Shown here: positions 19,724 through 27,891 of the stretch, piece by piece
Numbering within the stretch: the first letter of the stretch is position 1
How the letters are laid out: every line of letters begins with the position of its first letter
Assembly (NCBI RefSeq): GCF_026625885.1
Contig: NZ_CP113068.1
Location: 6,014,001 to 6,078,000 of the forward strand
Length of the DNA stretch: 64,000 nucleotides
From: Roseateles sp. SL47
GTDB taxonomy: Bacteria > Pseudomonadota > Gammaproteobacteria > Burkholderiales > Burkholderiaceae_C
Direction: 5' to 3'
Made by a program: the position numbers and the translations under genes
Notes under the pieces: model-generated
Told to the model about the DNA's origin: nothing
The model's input: only the letters and a program-made list of their open reading frames with translations
The model's database searches: none

Positions 19724-20410
19724 TCAGTCGCGCAGCCAGCCCAGGCGTCGGGCCTCGTAAATCGCCTCCACCTTCGATCGCACCTGCAGTTTGCGGTAGG
19801 TGCGTTTCACGTACGTCATGATGGTGTGCGGCGACACATTCATGAACTGCGCGATCTCATCGAAGGTAAAGCCCTTGGCGGCGAGATGCAGCACGCGCGA
19901 CTCCTGCTCGGAGAGGGCTACCACTTGCTCGTCCACCAGCGGCATCGAGGCCGAATCGGTGAAGCCGCGGGAGCCGTGGCCGTTCTGGGGGGCCAGACGC
20001 AAGAGCAGGCGGCGCGCGATCACCGGGCTGATGGGGCTGCCGCCGGCGCGCAAGGAGCGTAGCTGGCCGGGCAGATCGAGGGCGAGTGAATCCTTGAGCA
20101 GATAGCCCGTGGCGCCGGCCTCGATGCTGGACAGCACATGCTGCTCGTCCCCGAACACCGAGATGACCATCACCTCGCACTCGGGGGCCACATGGGCGGC
20201 ATGGCGGATCAACTCGATGCCGCTACCGCCGGGCAGGTCGAGATCGACCAGCAGCACATCGGGCCGGGTCTGGTCGAACATTTTCCGGCCTTGCGGCAGG
20301 TCGGTGGCCATACCGACCAGACGAATGTCGGGCGCTTTTTCAAGCGCATGGGCGAACCCTTCGCGAAAGCGAAGCTGGTCCTCGACGATCAACACGCTGA
20401 ACAGTGACAT
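19724..20410 (-). CDS. NarL/FixJ-type response regulator (orphan)
   Basis: A 228-residue two-component regulator. The receiver domain has the acidic pair ED (residues 10-11), the phospho-acceptor Asp56 in LVDLDLPGGSG, and the Lys in YLLKDSLAL. The C-terminal LuxR-type helix-turn-helix is FTFDEIAQFMNVSPHTIMTY followed by VKRTYRKLQVRSKVEAIYEA. GAGGGA ahead of ATG 20410 decides the start over a GTG four codons earlier. No histidine kinase gene is nearby. It stands between slmA and the HAD nucleotidase, genes usually adjacent in relatives. Confidence 0.88.
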   Translation of the reverse strand: MSLFSVLIVEDQLRFREGFAHALEKAPDIRLVGMATDLPQGRKMFDQTRPDVLLVDLDLPGGSGIELIRHAAHVAPECEVMVISVFGDEQHVLSSIEAGATGYLLKDSLALDLPGQLRSLRAGGSPISPVIARRLLLRLAPQNGHGSRGFTDSASMPLVDEQVVALSEQESRVLHLAAKGFTFDEIAQFMNVSPHTIMTYVKRTYRKLQVRSKVEAIYEARRLGWLRD

Positions 20411-20592
20411 GCATTCCCTCACGGCTTAGAGGCCGTCCCAGCACATTCTGTGTGGCAGCACAACACACCCGCAATCCCCAGCTTGGAGTGGGGTGACCAA
20501 AGACAGGTCGGACATGGCTGCCGGTAGAAATGACTGGGCCTCGCTCAAGCTGGGCACCAGGGCAAGGGGCGGACCTGACGCGTTTCAATTTG

Positions 20593-21324
20593 TCAGCGCT
20601 TGCGTGTTTTCCTCCCCCTCGAATCCGGGGAGGTGGGCGAGGTGGGCGAGGTGGGCGAGGTGGGCGAGGTGGGCCAGGCGGTGAGTTGACGCAGATGGGT
20701 CACCCGTCGATCGACGAAGGCGGGCCGATGCTGGACATGGGAGGGTGTAAAGCCGCGCATCCACACGGTGGACATCCCGAGGCTGCGAGCGGCCTTGAGG
20801 TTGTGGGGGCTGTCCTCCACGAGGATGCACTGGGAGGGTTGGGCCTTCAGGCGGGCGCACACATGGCGAAACATGCGGACATCGGGTTTGGGCCGCCAGT
20901 GCCCGAAGATCTTCATCTGCTCGACGGTCACCACCGCATCGAACACATGCTGCAGATCCAGGGCTTTTAGCACGCGCTGGGCGTAATGGCGAGGCGCATT
21001 GGTCAACAGCACTTTGCGCCCTTGAAGGCGGCGCAGCCAGGCGATGTCTGGCGAGGAGGCTCTGAGCACGCGCTCAAGCTGGGGCAACGCGTGGGTTTCA
21101 TGGAGAAAGTGGGAGGCCACGACCTGATGGTGGCGCACCAACCCGAGCAGGGTAGCGCCATACCTCAGCCAGTACTTCCGGCGCAATTCCTGTGCCTGCT
21201 GCGCAGACACGCCGAGATGGCGCACGATATAGGCATTCATGGCCACCCCGAGCTCCGCAAAGATCCCGCCGGACGCATGGTGCAGCGTATCGTCCAGATC
21301 AAACAACCAGACCCGCCCCCTCAT
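20593..21324 (-). CDS. Pyrimidine 5'-nucleotidase (HAD-IA hydrolase)
   Basis: A 243-residue HAD phosphatase. Motif I is FDLDDTL (nucleophile Asp9), motif II LLTNAP, a Lys in RPKPDVRMF and motif IV VEDSPHNLKAA. The resemblance is to the SDT1/pyrimidine 5'-nucleotidase group that, in Burkholderiales, sits between argB and slmA. The C-terminus carries five perfect Pro-Thr-Ser repeats followed by DSRGRKTRKR, encoded by a 9-bp minisatellite. This tail lies outside the HAD fold. Confidence 0.88.
   Translation of the reverse strand: MRGRVWLFDLDDTLHHASGGIFAELGVAMNAYIVRHLGVSAQQAQELRRKYWLRYGATLLGLVRHHQVVASHFLHETHALPQLERVLRASSPDIAWLRRLQGRKVLLTNAPRHYAQRVLKALDLQHVFDAVVTVEQMKIFGHWRPKPDVRMFRHVCARLKAQPSQCILVEDSPHNLKAARSLGMSTVWMRGFTPSHVQHRPAFVDRRVTHLRQLTAWPTSPTSPTSPTSPTSPDSRGRKTRKR
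20630..20674 (+). repeat. 9-bp minisatellite, 5 copies, inside the HAD gene
   Basis: Five perfect head-to-tail copies of GAGGTGGGC. Read on the minus strand they give (Pro-Thr-Ser)x5 near the C-terminus of the HAD nucleotidase. Because the unit is three codons, gain or loss of copies changes tail length without a frameshift. Confidence 0.95.
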
Positions 21325-21370
21325 CCCACCTCCCTCTCACCCCGCCCCTCTTAATGCCCGGCGCAGCCGG

Positions 21371-21691
21371 GCCCTATCCAGCCGGACTGCGGGGATCCGG
21401 CTTTGCCGGGCCCCCAGTCGCCCCTGGGGGGCCGCCGCAGGCGGTAGGGGGGGCCGATCCAGCCGGCCCCCCTCCAGCCGGGTCCTATCCAGCCGGGCCC
21501 TATCCAGCCGGACTGCGGGGATCCGGCTTTGCCGGGCCCCCAGTCGCCCCCTGGGGGCCGCCGCAGGCGGTAGGGGGGCCGATCCAGCCGGGCCCCCTCC
21601 AGCCGGGCCCTATCCAGCCGGACTGCGGGGATCCGGCTTTGCCGGGCCCCCAGTCGCCCCCTGGGGGGCCGCCGCAGGCGGTAGGGGGGGG
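21371..21691. repeat. Three tandem copies of a GC-rich ~85-bp structured repeat
   Basis: The gap between argB and the HAD gene (about 370 bp) is filled by three nearly identical copies that begin GCCCTATCCAGCCGGACTGC at 21371, 21497 and 21607. Each contains GGGGATCCGGCTTTGCCGGG, then CCCAGTCGCCCCCTGGGGG and GCCGCCGCAGGCGGTAGGGG. Internal inverted repeats (CCGGC-TTT-GCCGG, CCCCC/GGGGG, CCGCC-GCA-GGCGG) would form stacked hairpins. Spacer CCAGCCGGGCCC motifs separate the copies. It looks like an expanded REP/BOX-type element and holds no gene I can support. Confidence 0.92.
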
Positions 21692-22642
21692 CTAATGAGA
21701 TCGAATCATGGTCCCATACGCCTGCTCGGAGAGGATCTCCAGCAACATCGCATGCGGCACCCGTCCGTCGATGATGTGCACCGCCTTCACGCCGCTGCGA
21801 GCGGCATCCAGCGCCGACGCGATCTTCGGCAGCATCCCTCCGGACAGCGTGCCGTCGGCAAACAGCTCGTCGATCTCGCGCGCCGACAGATCGGTCAGCA
21901 GATTGCCGGCCTTGTCCAGCACCCCAGGCGTATTGGTCAGCAGCACCAGCTTCTCCGCCTTCAGCACCTCCGCCAGCTTGCCGGCCACCACATCGGCATT
22001 GATGTTGTAGCTCTCGTTGCTTTCGCCGAAGCCGATGGGGCTGATCACCGGGATGAACTGATCGTCCTGCAGGGCTTTCACCACGCTCGGGTCGATGGAC
22101 ACGATATCGCCCACCTGGCCCACATCGTGTTCCTTGGCGGGGTCGTCCTTGTCCACCATCTTCAGCTTCTTGGCGCGGATCATGCCGCCATCGCGGCCAG
22201 TCAGGCCCACGGCCTTGCCGCCGGCGACGTTGATCAGGCCGACGATGTCCTGCTGCACCTCACCGGCCAGCACCCATTCGACCACGCTCATGGTCTCTTC
22301 ATCGGTGACACGCATGCCCTGGATGAAGTGGCCCTTTTTGCCCAACTTGTTGAGCGCATCCTCGATCTGCGGGCCGCCGCCATGCACCACCACCGGGTTC
22401 AGGCCGACCAGCTTCAGCAGCACCACATCCTCGGCGAAATCCTGCTGCAGGGCCGGGTCGGTCATGGCGTTGCCGCCGTACTTGATCACGATCGTCTTGC
22501 CGTGATATTTGCGGATGTAAGGCAAGGCCTGGGACAGCAACTCCGCCTTGTCCCGCGGCGGGATGTGGCTGAGGTCACCTGGCGCGTGGGCAGATGCTTG
22601 GGCGGCGGCGGGAGCTGCAGGCGCTGAGGGGTCTTGCTTCAT
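21692..22642 (-). CDS. argB: Acetylglutamate kinase ArgB
   Basis: ArgB phosphorylates N-acetylglutamate, the second step of arginine synthesis. The 316-residue protein shows [11 protein letters not shown] (phosphate loop), [44 protein letters not shown] and [11 protein letters not shown]. It has an Ala/Pro-rich N-terminal extension of ~25 residues before the catalytic core. The start MKQDPSAP was preferred; the frame upstream runs into a 7-bp repeat tract. It lies divergent to a CDF transporter. Confidence 0.96.
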   Translation of the reverse strand: MKQDPSAPAAPAAAQASAHAPGDLSHIPPRDKAELLSQALPYIRKYHGKTIVIKYGGNAMTDPALQQDFAEDVVLLKLVGLNPVVVHGGGPQIEDALNKLGKKGHFIQGMRVTDEETMSVVEWVLAGEVQQDIVGLINVAGGKAVGLTGRDGGMIRAKKLKMVDKDDPAKEHDVGQVGDIVSIDPSVVKALQDDQFIPVISPIGFGESNESYNINADVVAGKLAEVLKAEKLVLLTNTPGVLDKAGNLLTDLSAREIDELFADGTLSGGMLPKIASALDAARSGVKAVHIIDGRVPHAMLLEILSEQAYGTMIRSH

Positions 22643-22662
22643 GATGCGGTCCGGCTGGGGGG

Positions 22663-22697
22663 TGAGGACTGAGGACTGAGGACTGAGGGCTGAGGAA
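22663..22697 (+). repeat. 7-bp tandem repeat between argB and CDF gene
   Basis: Five adjacent heptamers: TGAGGAC three times, then TGAGGGC and TGAGGAA. The tract lies in the 85-bp divergent spacer, 21 bp upstream of the argB start codon and 31 bp upstream of the CDF start, so copy-number change would alter promoter or leader spacing for either gene. Confidence 0.9.
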
Positions 22698-22727
22698 AAA
22701 ACTCGGCGGCATTGTAGGACCGGCAAA

Positions 22728-23660
22728 ATGCCGTCCATGCAAGTACAGCACTATATGAAACTCTCGGTGCTGGTCGCCCTGGTGACCATCACCCTGAAGA
22801 TGGCGGCCTGGCACTGGACCGGGTCGGTGAGTTTGCTCTCGGATGCCATGGAATCGCTGGTCAACCTGGCGGGAGCGCTGTTCGGCCTGGGCATGGTGAC
22901 GATTGCGCGGCGCCCCCCGGACGAGGACCACCCTTTTGGCCACCACAAGGCCGAGTATTTCTCCAGCGCCTTCGAAGGCGCGCTCATTCTGGTGGCGGCG
23001 TTGGGCATTGCCTGGACGGCGGTGGAACGCTTGCGTGCGCCCCAGCCGCTGCAGGGCCTGGATGTGGGCGTGGCGCTCTCGCTCATCAGTACCCTCATCA
23101 ACGGTGTGCTGGCCTGGGCGATGCTCAAGGCCTCGCGTGAGCACCGCTCGATTGCGCTGGAGGCGGATGCCCGCCACCTCTTCACCGATGTCTGGACCTC
23201 CGTGGGGGTGGTGATCGGCCTCATCGGCGTGAGCATCACCGGCTGGAACTGGCTGGACCCCTTGCTGGCGCTGCTGGTGGCGCTCAACATTTTGCGCGAA
23301 GCGGTGCACCTCATGTGGCGGTCCACGGGGGGCCTGATGGACCAGGCGCTCTCGGGCGAAGACCAGCAGGCCATCCATGCGGTGCTGACGCGTTTCACGG
23401 GCCCGGACCTGCATTTTGACCACGTGGCCACCCGCATGGCGGGCCAGCGGCGGTATGTGGATCTTCATTTGCATGTGCCGGCGCCCTGGACCCTGGGCCG
23501 GGCGGCGGCTTTGCGGGGGGAGGTGGAGCAGGCCCTGATGCAGGCGCTGCCAGGCCTGCGCGCCAGCATTCAACTCCTGCCCGTGAATGTGGAAACCCGT
23601 TTTGACGAGCTTGAACGCACCCCTGCCTCTCCTGTGAATACCTCGGAAAACACCCCATGA
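22728..23660 (+). CDS. Cation diffusion facilitator (CDF) metal exporter
   Basis: A 310-residue proton-coupled divalent-cation antiporter of the inner membrane. Family signatures are [15 protein letters not shown] (metal site A of the TM2 type), [20 protein letters not shown], and [19 protein letters not shown] with the TM5 HxxxD site. A cytoplasmic ferredoxin-like domain follows from ~residue 205 ([12 protein letters not shown] fold, RYVDLHLHV). The metal (Zn, Fe, Mn or Co) cannot be told from sequence alone. It overlaps dtd by 4 nt. Confidence 0.93.
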   Translation: MPSMQVQHYMKLSVLVALVTITLKMAAWHWTGSVSLLSDAMESLVNLAGALFGLGMVTIARRPPDEDHPFGHHKAEYFSSAFEGALILVAALGIAWTAVERLRAPQPLQGLDVGVALSLISTLINGVLAWAMLKASREHRSIALEADARHLFTDVWTSVGVVIGLIGVSITGWNWLDPLLALLVALNILREAVHLMWRSTGGLMDQALSGEDQQAIHAVLTRFTGPDLHFDHVATRMAGQRRYVDLHLHVPAPWTLGRAAALRGEVEQALMQALPGLRASIQLLPVNVETRFDELERTPASPVNTSENTP

Positions 23661-24094
23661 TGGCGCTCCTCCAACGTGTCCGCCGCGCCCGTGTCGACGT
23701 CGCAGACCGCTGTACCGGCGAGATCGGTCCGGGATTTCTTCTGCTGCTTTGCGCCGAACCTCACGACACGGAAGCCTCGGCCGAGAAGCTCATCCAGAAG
23801 GTGCTCAAGCTCCGCGTCTTCAGTGACGACGCGGGCAAGATGAACCGCAGCCTGCAGGACACTGCGGGTGGGCTGCTCATCGTTTCCCAGTTCACGCTGG
23901 CGGCGGACACTTCCAGCGGCAACCGTCCCAGCTTCACGGGTGCGGCTCCGGCGGCGCTGGGTCGGCAGTTGTATGACCATGCAGTGGCCTACGCACGCCA
24001 ACAGCACCCCACGGTGGCCACCGGGGAATTTGGGGCGGACATGCAGGTCAGCCTGGTCAACGACGGCCCTGTCACCATTCCTATTCGTCTTTGA
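23657..24094 (+). CDS. dtd: D-aminoacyl-tRNA deacylase DTD
   Basis: DTD hydrolyses D-aminoacyl-tRNAs and glycyl-tRNA-Ala, keeping D-residues out of proteins. The 145-residue protein has the two catalytic signatures [13 protein letters not shown] and [10 protein letters not shown] (the cross-subunit Gly-Pro motif), and [11 protein letters not shown] between them. It begins at ATG 23657, overlapping the CDF stop by 4 nt. Confidence 0.96.
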   Translation: MMALLQRVRRARVDVADRCTGEIGPGFLLLLCAEPHDTEASAEKLIQKVLKLRVFSDDAGKMNRSLQDTAGGLLIVSQFTLAADTSSGNRPSFTGAAPAALGRQLYDHAVAYARQQHPTVATGEFGADMQVSLVNDGPVTIPIRL

Positions 24095-24105
24095 AAGAGA
24101 ACGTC

Positions 24106-24489
24106 ATGATCAGCTACGTCACGCTCGGCAGCAACGACCGGACCAAGGCCAAGTCCTTCTTTGATGCGGCGCTTGCGCCCCTGGGCCTGCAGGCGGCTTA
24201 TGCCGATGATGAAATGGTGGGTTATGGCCCGGCGGGGGGGCCCTCCCAGCTCTGGATCGTGGAACCGTTGGATGGTCTCGATGCGCATCCGGGCAACGGC
24301 AACATGCTGGCGCTGGCGGCATCCACCCGGGGTCAGGTGGATCAGGTGCATGCGGCGGCGCTGGCGGCGGGTGGCCGGGACGAAGGCCGCCCGGGCCTAC
24401 GGGAGCAGTATGGTCCGCACTTCTACGCTGCGTACTTCCGCGATCTGGACGGCCACAAGATTGCCGTCATCTGCCGCAGCCCGGAATGA
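24106..24489 (+). CDS. VOC (glyoxalase/bleomycin-resistance) family protein
   Basis: A 127-residue protein with the paired beta-alpha-beta-beta-beta modules of the vicinal oxygen chelate superfamily. It begins MISYVTLGSNDRTKAKSFFD and ends YFRDLDGHKIAVIC, the common VOC closing motif. The substrate is unknown. It starts 11 bp after dtd and is probably co-transcribed with it; an in-frame TTG 15 nt upstream is a less likely start. Confidence 0.88.
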   Translation: MISYVTLGSNDRTKAKSFFDAALAPLGLQAAYADDEMVGYGPAGGPSQLWIVEPLDGLDAHPGNGNMLALAASTRGQVDQVHAAALAAGGRDEGRPGLREQYGPHFYAAYFRDLDGHKIAVICRSPE

Positions 24490-24513
24490 AAAAAGCCCGC
24501 CTTTCGGCGGGCT
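24489..24513 (-). terminator. Rho-independent terminator of the Bug-protein gene
   Basis: AGCCCGCC-TTTC-GGCGGGCT forms an 8-bp stem. On the minus strand it is followed by six T residues, so it serves mainly the gene on that strand; it lies between two convergent genes and may also slow the opposite transcript. Confidence 0.85.
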
Positions 24514-24523
24514 CTCAGAACGC

Positions 24524-25489
24524 TCAATCCGCATACTGGCCGGCGGCCTTGATCACCGGACTCCACTTGTTGATCTCGGCTTCCACAAACTTCTTGTGCT
24601 CTGCCGGATTCACCCGTCCGTCCGTCACGATCACAGCCCCCAGCGCTTCCTCGCGCTTGTGGAAATCGGCGTCCTTCAAGGCCGCCTTCAAGGCCGTATT
24701 GATTTTCTCCAGCACCGGCTTCGGCGTACCCTTCGGCGCGTAGAGCCCGTGCCAGATCGTCACATTGAAGTTCTTCAGACCGGCCTCTTCCAGCGTCGGC
24801 AGCTTCGCCAGGCCGCCACCCAGACGCTTGGGTGTGGTCACCGCAAAGGCTTTCACCTTGCCGCTCTCGATCTGGCTGGTGGTGTTGGTGGTCTGGTCGC
24901 ACATGATGTCCACCTGCCCCCCAATCAGATCGGTCATGGCCGGGCCGGTGCCCTTGTAAGGGACGGTGGTCATGTCGGTCTTCAAGGTGCTCTGATAGAG
25001 CAGACCGCATAGATGCGATGCAGACCCCAGCCCTGCATTGGCCAGATTGATCTTGCCCTTGTTGCCATCAATCCATTTGGTCAGTTCTGCATAAGTATTG
25101 GCCGGCAGCGTCGGGCGCGAAATGATGGTCATCGGCACTTCATTGATCAGCCCGAGATATTCGAAATCGTCCAGCGTCTTGTATTGCAGGTTGCGATAGA
25201 GCGAGGGCGACGTGGCCATGCCGATGTGATGCAGCAGCAGCGTATAACCATCCGGGGAGGCCTTGGACACCTTGGTGGCGCCCAGCGTACCGCCAGCTCC
25301 GCCGACGTTCTCGATCACGATGGTGGCGTTCAGCGGCTTGCGCAGCGCCTCGGCCAGATCGCGGGCCACCTTGTCGGTCGGGCCGCCGGCGGAGAACGGG
25401 ACGACGATGGTCACCGGCTTGTCGGGGTAGTCGGCCCAGGCGGCGCCTACGCTCAACGCCGCAACGCAGGCGAGCAAAGTCTTCTTCAT
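24524..25489 (-). CDS. Bug-family (TctC-like) tripartite tricarboxylate transporter binding protein
   Basis: A 321-residue periplasmic solute-binding protein. The signal peptide (KKTLLACVAALSVGAAWA) is followed by YPDKPVTIVVPFSAGGPTDK, the opening of Bug proteins. Other family segments are GGAGGTLGATKVSKASPDGY and VPYKGTGPAMTDLIGGQVD. Bug proteins bind carboxylates and are highly amplified in Burkholderiales; the ligand here is unknown. No tctA/tctB genes are adjacent, which is common for this family. Confidence 0.93.
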   Translation of the reverse strand: MKKTLLACVAALSVGAAWADYPDKPVTIVVPFSAGGPTDKVARDLAEALRKPLNATIVIENVGGAGGTLGATKVSKASPDGYTLLLHHIGMATSPSLYRNLQYKTLDDFEYLGLINEVPMTIISRPTLPANTYAELTKWIDGNKGKINLANAGLGSASHLCGLLYQSTLKTDMTTVPYKGTGPAMTDLIGGQVDIMCDQTTNTTSQIESGKVKAFAVTTPKRLGGGLAKLPTLEEAGLKNFNVTIWHGLYAPKGTPKPVLEKINTALKAALKDADFHKREEALGAVIVTDGRVNPAEHKKFVEAEINKWSPVIKAAGQYAD

Positions 25490-25641
25490 GGTTGTCTTCC
25501 ATCAGGAGTGGTGTTGTGAAGAGGATGCTAAAGAATGAACCCCTGGTGCGACTAGCGGAAACTACGTAAGGGAACTATTGCGCATGGTGACCCCCACCCA
25601 GGGGCTCCATCCCCTCAGGCGCGCTGCTGCGTCCAGCCATC

Positions 25642-26478
25642 ATGATTCCCTCCCAGATTCACGCGAGCTCTGCCTCGGCTTCGGCCTCAGCGGGTGCAAC
25701 CCACTCGAATCCTTCCCTGAACGCTGCCTTGTCGAGAGAGGTGCTCCAGCAGGTTCAGGAGAATCAGCACCTTGCCGAGGCCCTGATCAATCATTTGATG
25801 TCCAATGATCCCGCTGTAGAGAAACTGGAGGACGTGCGCCAGCAATACGTGGATTTATGTATCGCGGTTCGTGACAACGTCCACCATTTTCCGGAGACAA
25901 CCGGTCAGGTTTCAGCACCGGGAAACCAGGCCCGGATGAGAGAGACGGCACTGCAGCTTCCCTTGTGTGAGAGCAATCGTCATGCAGCCGTGAGCGACAA
26001 GAGCGACCTCGATCGCGTCATGAAGCATATGGCGCAGTGCACGCAGATGGCATTGGCCGACGTGATGCAGCCATTGCGGGAGGTCAACAACGCCATCAAA
26101 ACCGGATTGCCACAGGAGATACACGCGCCCATCACCAGCAGCCTCGATTGCATGTTCCAGAATCAGGCATCCATGCTGGAATCACCCACGCTAAAAGACT
26201 TGCCCGCCAGCAACATCCGGAATGTCGCGGAACGCATGCTCAAGACGGCCGAGGACGTCAGGGACATGGTGCAGACCGTCAAGACGTATGAGCAGACACT
26301 GTTCAGCACATCGCGCTCTGTCGTGTTCTACAGCAGGTTCGGGCACCTGAAGCGACAGGCTTACCAGTTTGCTGCGCTGGGCGACCGGAAAAGCTTCGAT
26401 GCGGAGATCCAGAAGATCCGCGATCTGATCAACAAGCTTGGCGTCTCGGAGGCGACCTCCACCGACTCGTCGGTCTGA
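25642..26478 (+). CDS. Hypothetical helical protein with Ser/Ala-rich N-terminus
   Basis: A 278-residue protein I do not recognise. It begins MIPSQIHASSASASASAGAT, a Ser/Ala-rich, probably disordered leader without a Sec signal. The rest is mainly helical (EVLQQVQENQHLAEALINHL; NIRNVAERMLKTAEDVRDMV) and has no membrane helix. Its base composition is visibly less GC-rich than its neighbours, with more A/T third positions. It stands alone between a Bug gene and a short hypothetical gene. The N-terminus resembles those of some type III effectors, but no secretion gene is in the window and that idea is speculative. Confidence 0.6.
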   Translation: MIPSQIHASSASASASAGATHSNPSLNAALSREVLQQVQENQHLAEALINHLMSNDPAVEKLEDVRQQYVDLCIAVRDNVHHFPETTGQVSAPGNQARMRETALQLPLCESNRHAAVSDKSDLDRVMKHMAQCTQMALADVMQPLREVNNAIKTGLPQEIHAPITSSLDCMFQNQASMLESPTLKDLPASNIRNVAERMLKTAEDVRDMVQTVKTYEQTLFSTSRSVVFYSRFGHLKRQAYQFAALGDRKSFDAEIQKIRDLINKLGVSEATSTDSSV

Positions 26479-26511
26479 GGCTGCGGGCGCACGGGCTGCA
26501 GCCCGGTCGGA

Positions 26512-26820
26512 TCATTCGTCGGCCCACTGGGCCAGCCGGCGCTTCAGATCGTCCTGCAGCTTGCGGACATCGGCGGCACTGCGACACATCCGGGTCTCCC
26601 ACTCCGGGCTGCGTGCCGGTCGCTTGGCCAGGCGGGCCAGCAGGTGGTCGGTGTCGGCTTGCAGGGTCAGCACCTCCTGCCCTTCGAAGCGGTAGGCATC
26701 GCCGCGTTCCGTCAGCGTGCGCCACTCTCGCAGGGTCCGCTTGAGTTGCACCAGCGCGGATTCGGCATTGAAGGGGGGCAGCGCGAAGAATCCGCCCAAG
26801 TCATCAGGATTCGAGCTCAT
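26512..26820 (-). CDS. Hypothetical protein
   Basis: A 102-residue charged, helical protein (ALVQLKRTLREWRTLTERGD; ADVRKLQDDLKRRLAQWADE) with a short hydrophobic N-terminal patch (GGFFALPPF) and no signal or membrane segment. Arg/Leu heptad-like spacing suggests a coiled coil or two-helix hairpin. Function unknown; it runs convergent to the preceding hypothetical gene. Confidence 0.6.
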   Translation of the reverse strand: MSSNPDDLGGFFALPPFNAESALVQLKRTLREWRTLTERGDAYRFEGQEVLTLQADTDHLLARLAKRPARSPEWETRMCRSAADVRKLQDDLKRRLAQWADE

Positions 26821-27044
26821 CAGGGTCTCCAGGTGTTGTCATGGCCGTACAGCCCCGCGGATGGATGCATTGGAGGGCCGCATGAAGGCGGCTCGGGGAC
26901 CGTCGAGGGACAGCAATGGGCAGAAAGAACGATATTTGACGCTGGATGCAACGACCAGCGACATTCCTAGGGAGAGTTCGGGGGCGGACTTTCCCCAGGA
27001 GGGGCTGTCCGTACGCTGTCAACCAACGGCACGATGATGGCCCC

Positions 27045-27821
27045 ATGTCTGTCTCCACACCGCCGCCCTCACGAGCCACCCGGGAGGGCCGTCCAGTCCC
27101 ACCTCGTCGGCCGCTGCGTGAGCGTGCGCGGTTGGCCACGCCCCGGGAGCTGGACGCCATTCCGTGGCTGCCCTCGCTGACGCCCTCGGAGCGTGAACAG
27201 ATCGTGGCCCGGCTTCAGGTCGCTGAAGTGGAGGCCGGTGAGCACATCTGCCGGGTGGGTCGGGCGGCCAGCCACTGGTTCGGCGTCATCGACGGCCTGC
27301 TGAAGCTGAGCGAAGCACAGGCCAGCGCACGAACCTCGGGCTTCAACGGTGTCGCATCGGGAGGCTGGTGGGGCGAAAGTACCTTGCTGCGGCGGGAGAC
27401 CTACCGGCATGACATTCAGGCCTTGCGCCACAGTGTCGTGGCCGGCTTGCCGCTGGAAGCATTCGAGGATTTGCTGGCCACCAGCATTGCCTTCAACCGC
27501 TACCTGCTCCGCCAGTTGAATGAACGGATGGAGCAACTGCTGGCAGCCCGTGAAATGGAACGGCGCAATGATCCCGACCTGCGGGTGGCCCGCCATCTGG
27601 CGGCGCTTTTCCATCCACAACTGTGCCCCGGTGTGGCGGGGCTGCTGCGCATCACGCAACAGGAACTGGGGCTGCTGGTCGGCCTGTCACGGCAGCGGGT
27701 GAATGAAGCGCTGGGACGGCTGGAAGCCGACCGCCTGATCGCAGTGGCTTACGGCGGTGTGCGGGTGCTGGAACTGGAGCGGCTGCGGCAGTATCCGGAT
27801 GTGCTGCCGCCTTCCGGCTGA
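27045..27821 (+). CDS. Crp/Fnr family transcriptional regulator
   Basis: A 258-residue regulator. After a basic N-terminal extension of ~40 residues comes the cyclic-nucleotide-binding-like beta barrel (AGEHICRVGRAASHWFGVID; a Gly/Trp-rich loop GGWWGESTLL). The C-terminal winged helix-turn-helix is ITQQELGLLVGLSRQRVNEA, followed by LGRLEADRLIAVAYGGVRVL. No Fnr-type N-terminal Cys cluster is present, so oxygen sensing by an Fe-S centre is unlikely. The MSVSTPPP start was preferred over a longer frame. Ligand and targets are unknown. Confidence 0.87.
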   Translation: MSVSTPPPSRATREGRPVPPRRPLRERARLATPRELDAIPWLPSLTPSEREQIVARLQVAEVEAGEHICRVGRAASHWFGVIDGLLKLSEAQASARTSGFNGVASGGWWGESTLLRRETYRHDIQALRHSVVAGLPLEAFEDLLATSIAFNRYLLRQLNERMEQLLAAREMERRNDPDLRVARHLAALFHPQLCPGVAGLLRITQQELGLLVGLSRQRVNEALGRLEADRLIAVAYGGVRVLELERLRQYPDVLPPSG

Positions 27822-27891
27822 GGCCCCCAAACGCCACAAAAACGCCCCAACAACGCCACGTTTGGCCGGCCAGAGGCCACCAGCCCCCCTC

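Noticed and set aside
20628..20690. Possible CRISPR-like array at the 9-bp repeats
   Set aside because: The units are only 9 bp, without spacers, and lie in frame inside a gene; it is a minisatellite.
21371..21691. ORFs such as 21192-21695 over the triplicated repeat
   Set aside because: Their Gly/Pro repeats are only the translation of GC-rich repeats; no start signal or family character.
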